This document shows positions 5,070-5,392 of a stretch of DNA of 5,392 nt, piece after piece; position 1 is the stretch's first letter, and each line of letters opens with the position of its first letter. The notes below the pieces were generated by a model. The model had not been told where the DNA came from and ran no database searches. It saw nothing but the letters and a program-made list of their open reading frames with translations. This DNA is from Thermomicrobiaceae bacterium (GTDB lineage Bacteria; Chloroflexota; Chloroflexia; Thermomicrobiales; Thermomicrobiaceae). The translations under genes and the position numbers were made by a program. The stretch lies in contig SKTL01000510.1 in NCBI GenBank assembly GCA_007122555.1, positions 1 through 5,392 on the forward strand, in the 5' to 3' direction.

Positions 5070-5392
5070 TTGATTTCTATGAGACGACTCTCACTGAGCA
5101 GATTGCTCTCCATCATCGCGTTGATCGCGGCGATGGCGCTGATCGTCGCGGCGTGTGACGACGCGACTGATGACGGCGTGGCGGACGACGCCGTTGCCGA
5201 CGATACCGAAGAAGTTTCCGATGATGCGGATGATGCTGTTGGCGCATGGCACGGCGAGCGTGCAATCGTCTACGCCGATTACAACTGGGACAGCGCGATT
5301 CTGTTGAATCGGATCTCCCAGTTCATCGTTGAAGAAGGCTACGGCTACGAGACCGACATGATCCCCGGCGAGACAATTCCGCTCTTCCAGGG
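5070..5392 (+). CDS. ABC transporter substrate-binding lipoprotein, glycine-betaine (OpuAC/ProX) type, N-terminal part
   Basis: The first 107 residues of an exported solute-binding lipoprotein; the gene runs past the window end. A basic n-region (MRRLSLSR) and a hydrophobic core (LLSIIALIAAMALI) lead to the lipobox VAAC, with the lipidated Cys at residue 29 from the TTG start (26 from the ATG at 5079). A very acidic linker of about 30 residues follows, rich in DD/EE and encoded by GAC/GAT runs. The mature domain then opens with RAIVYADYNWDSAILLNR, a GYGYETDMIPGETIPLFQ stretch following, which I recognise as typical of glycine-betaine-type binding proteins. It would hand a quaternary amine or similar solute to an ABC permease, presumably encoded downstream. 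TTG 5070 is preferred because of the AGGAGG spacing; ATG 5079 is the alternative. It is divergent from the catabolic operon. The lipoprotein call is secure; ligand class is fairly likely. Confidence 0.85.
   Translation, partial: MISMRRLSLSRLLSIIALIAAMALIVAACDDATDDGVADDAVADDTEEVSDDADDAVGAWHGERAIVYADYNWDSAILLNRISQFIVEEGYGYETDMIPGETIPLFQ

Noticed and set aside
1..5392. CRISPR arrays, tRNA/rRNA genes, transposases or insertion-sequence ends
   Set aside because: No regularly spaced repeats, cloverleaf-like segments, transposase-like products or terminal inverted repeats with target duplications were seen, including around the DUF6883-DUF4926 pair.

Overview
The window is compact, high-GC bacterial DNA, about 63-70% GC in the sampled enzyme genes. 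It holds one partial gene at each edge and a five-gene block on the minus strand. The organism cannot be named from the sequence. The GC content, the lipoprotein with a very acidic linker, and the mix of SDR, enolase-superfamily and family III CoA-transferase genes would suit an environmental Chloroflexota (Thermomicrobia-like) or Actinomycetota bacterium; this is a tentative inference.

Layout, left to right. (1) 1-417, plus strand: the C-terminal part of a classical short-chain dehydrogenase/reductase. (2) 418-506: a short convergent gap with a strong GC-rich stem-loop at 451-481. (3) 4266 down to 507, minus strand: an apparent operon transcribed as enoyl-CoA hydratase, family III (CaiB/BaiF) CoA-transferase, DUF6883-type protein, DUF4926-type protein, then a mandelate-racemase-type enolase-superfamily enzyme. 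Gaps between genes are 70, 10, 5 and 48 nt, and most genes have a clear Shine-Dalgarno site. (4) 4267-5069: about 800 nt of mostly non-coding DNA with candidate divergent promoters, inverted repeats, several hairpins and one possible 43-residue ORF. (5) 5070-5392, plus strand: the start of a lipoprotein resembling glycine-betaine-type (OpuAC/ProX) ABC transporter binding proteins, cut by the window edge.

Functionally, the two CoA enzymes look like an acid-activation and hydration pair, as in CaiB/CaiD carnitine metabolism. The divergent betaine-type binding protein fits uptake of a quaternary amine or similar solute. The enolase-superfamily enzyme and the SDR look like sugar-acid or hydroxy-acid enzymes. 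The substrate is not established.

The most unusual item is the small DUF6883-DUF4926 pair. It has lower GC than its flanks (50% in the sampled part of the DUF6883 gene, against about 66%) and sits between two metabolic genes, with its first ribosome-binding site overlapping the stop codon of the CoA-transferase. I infer that it may be a two-gene toxin/antitoxin- or immunity-like cassette inserted into a catabolic operon.
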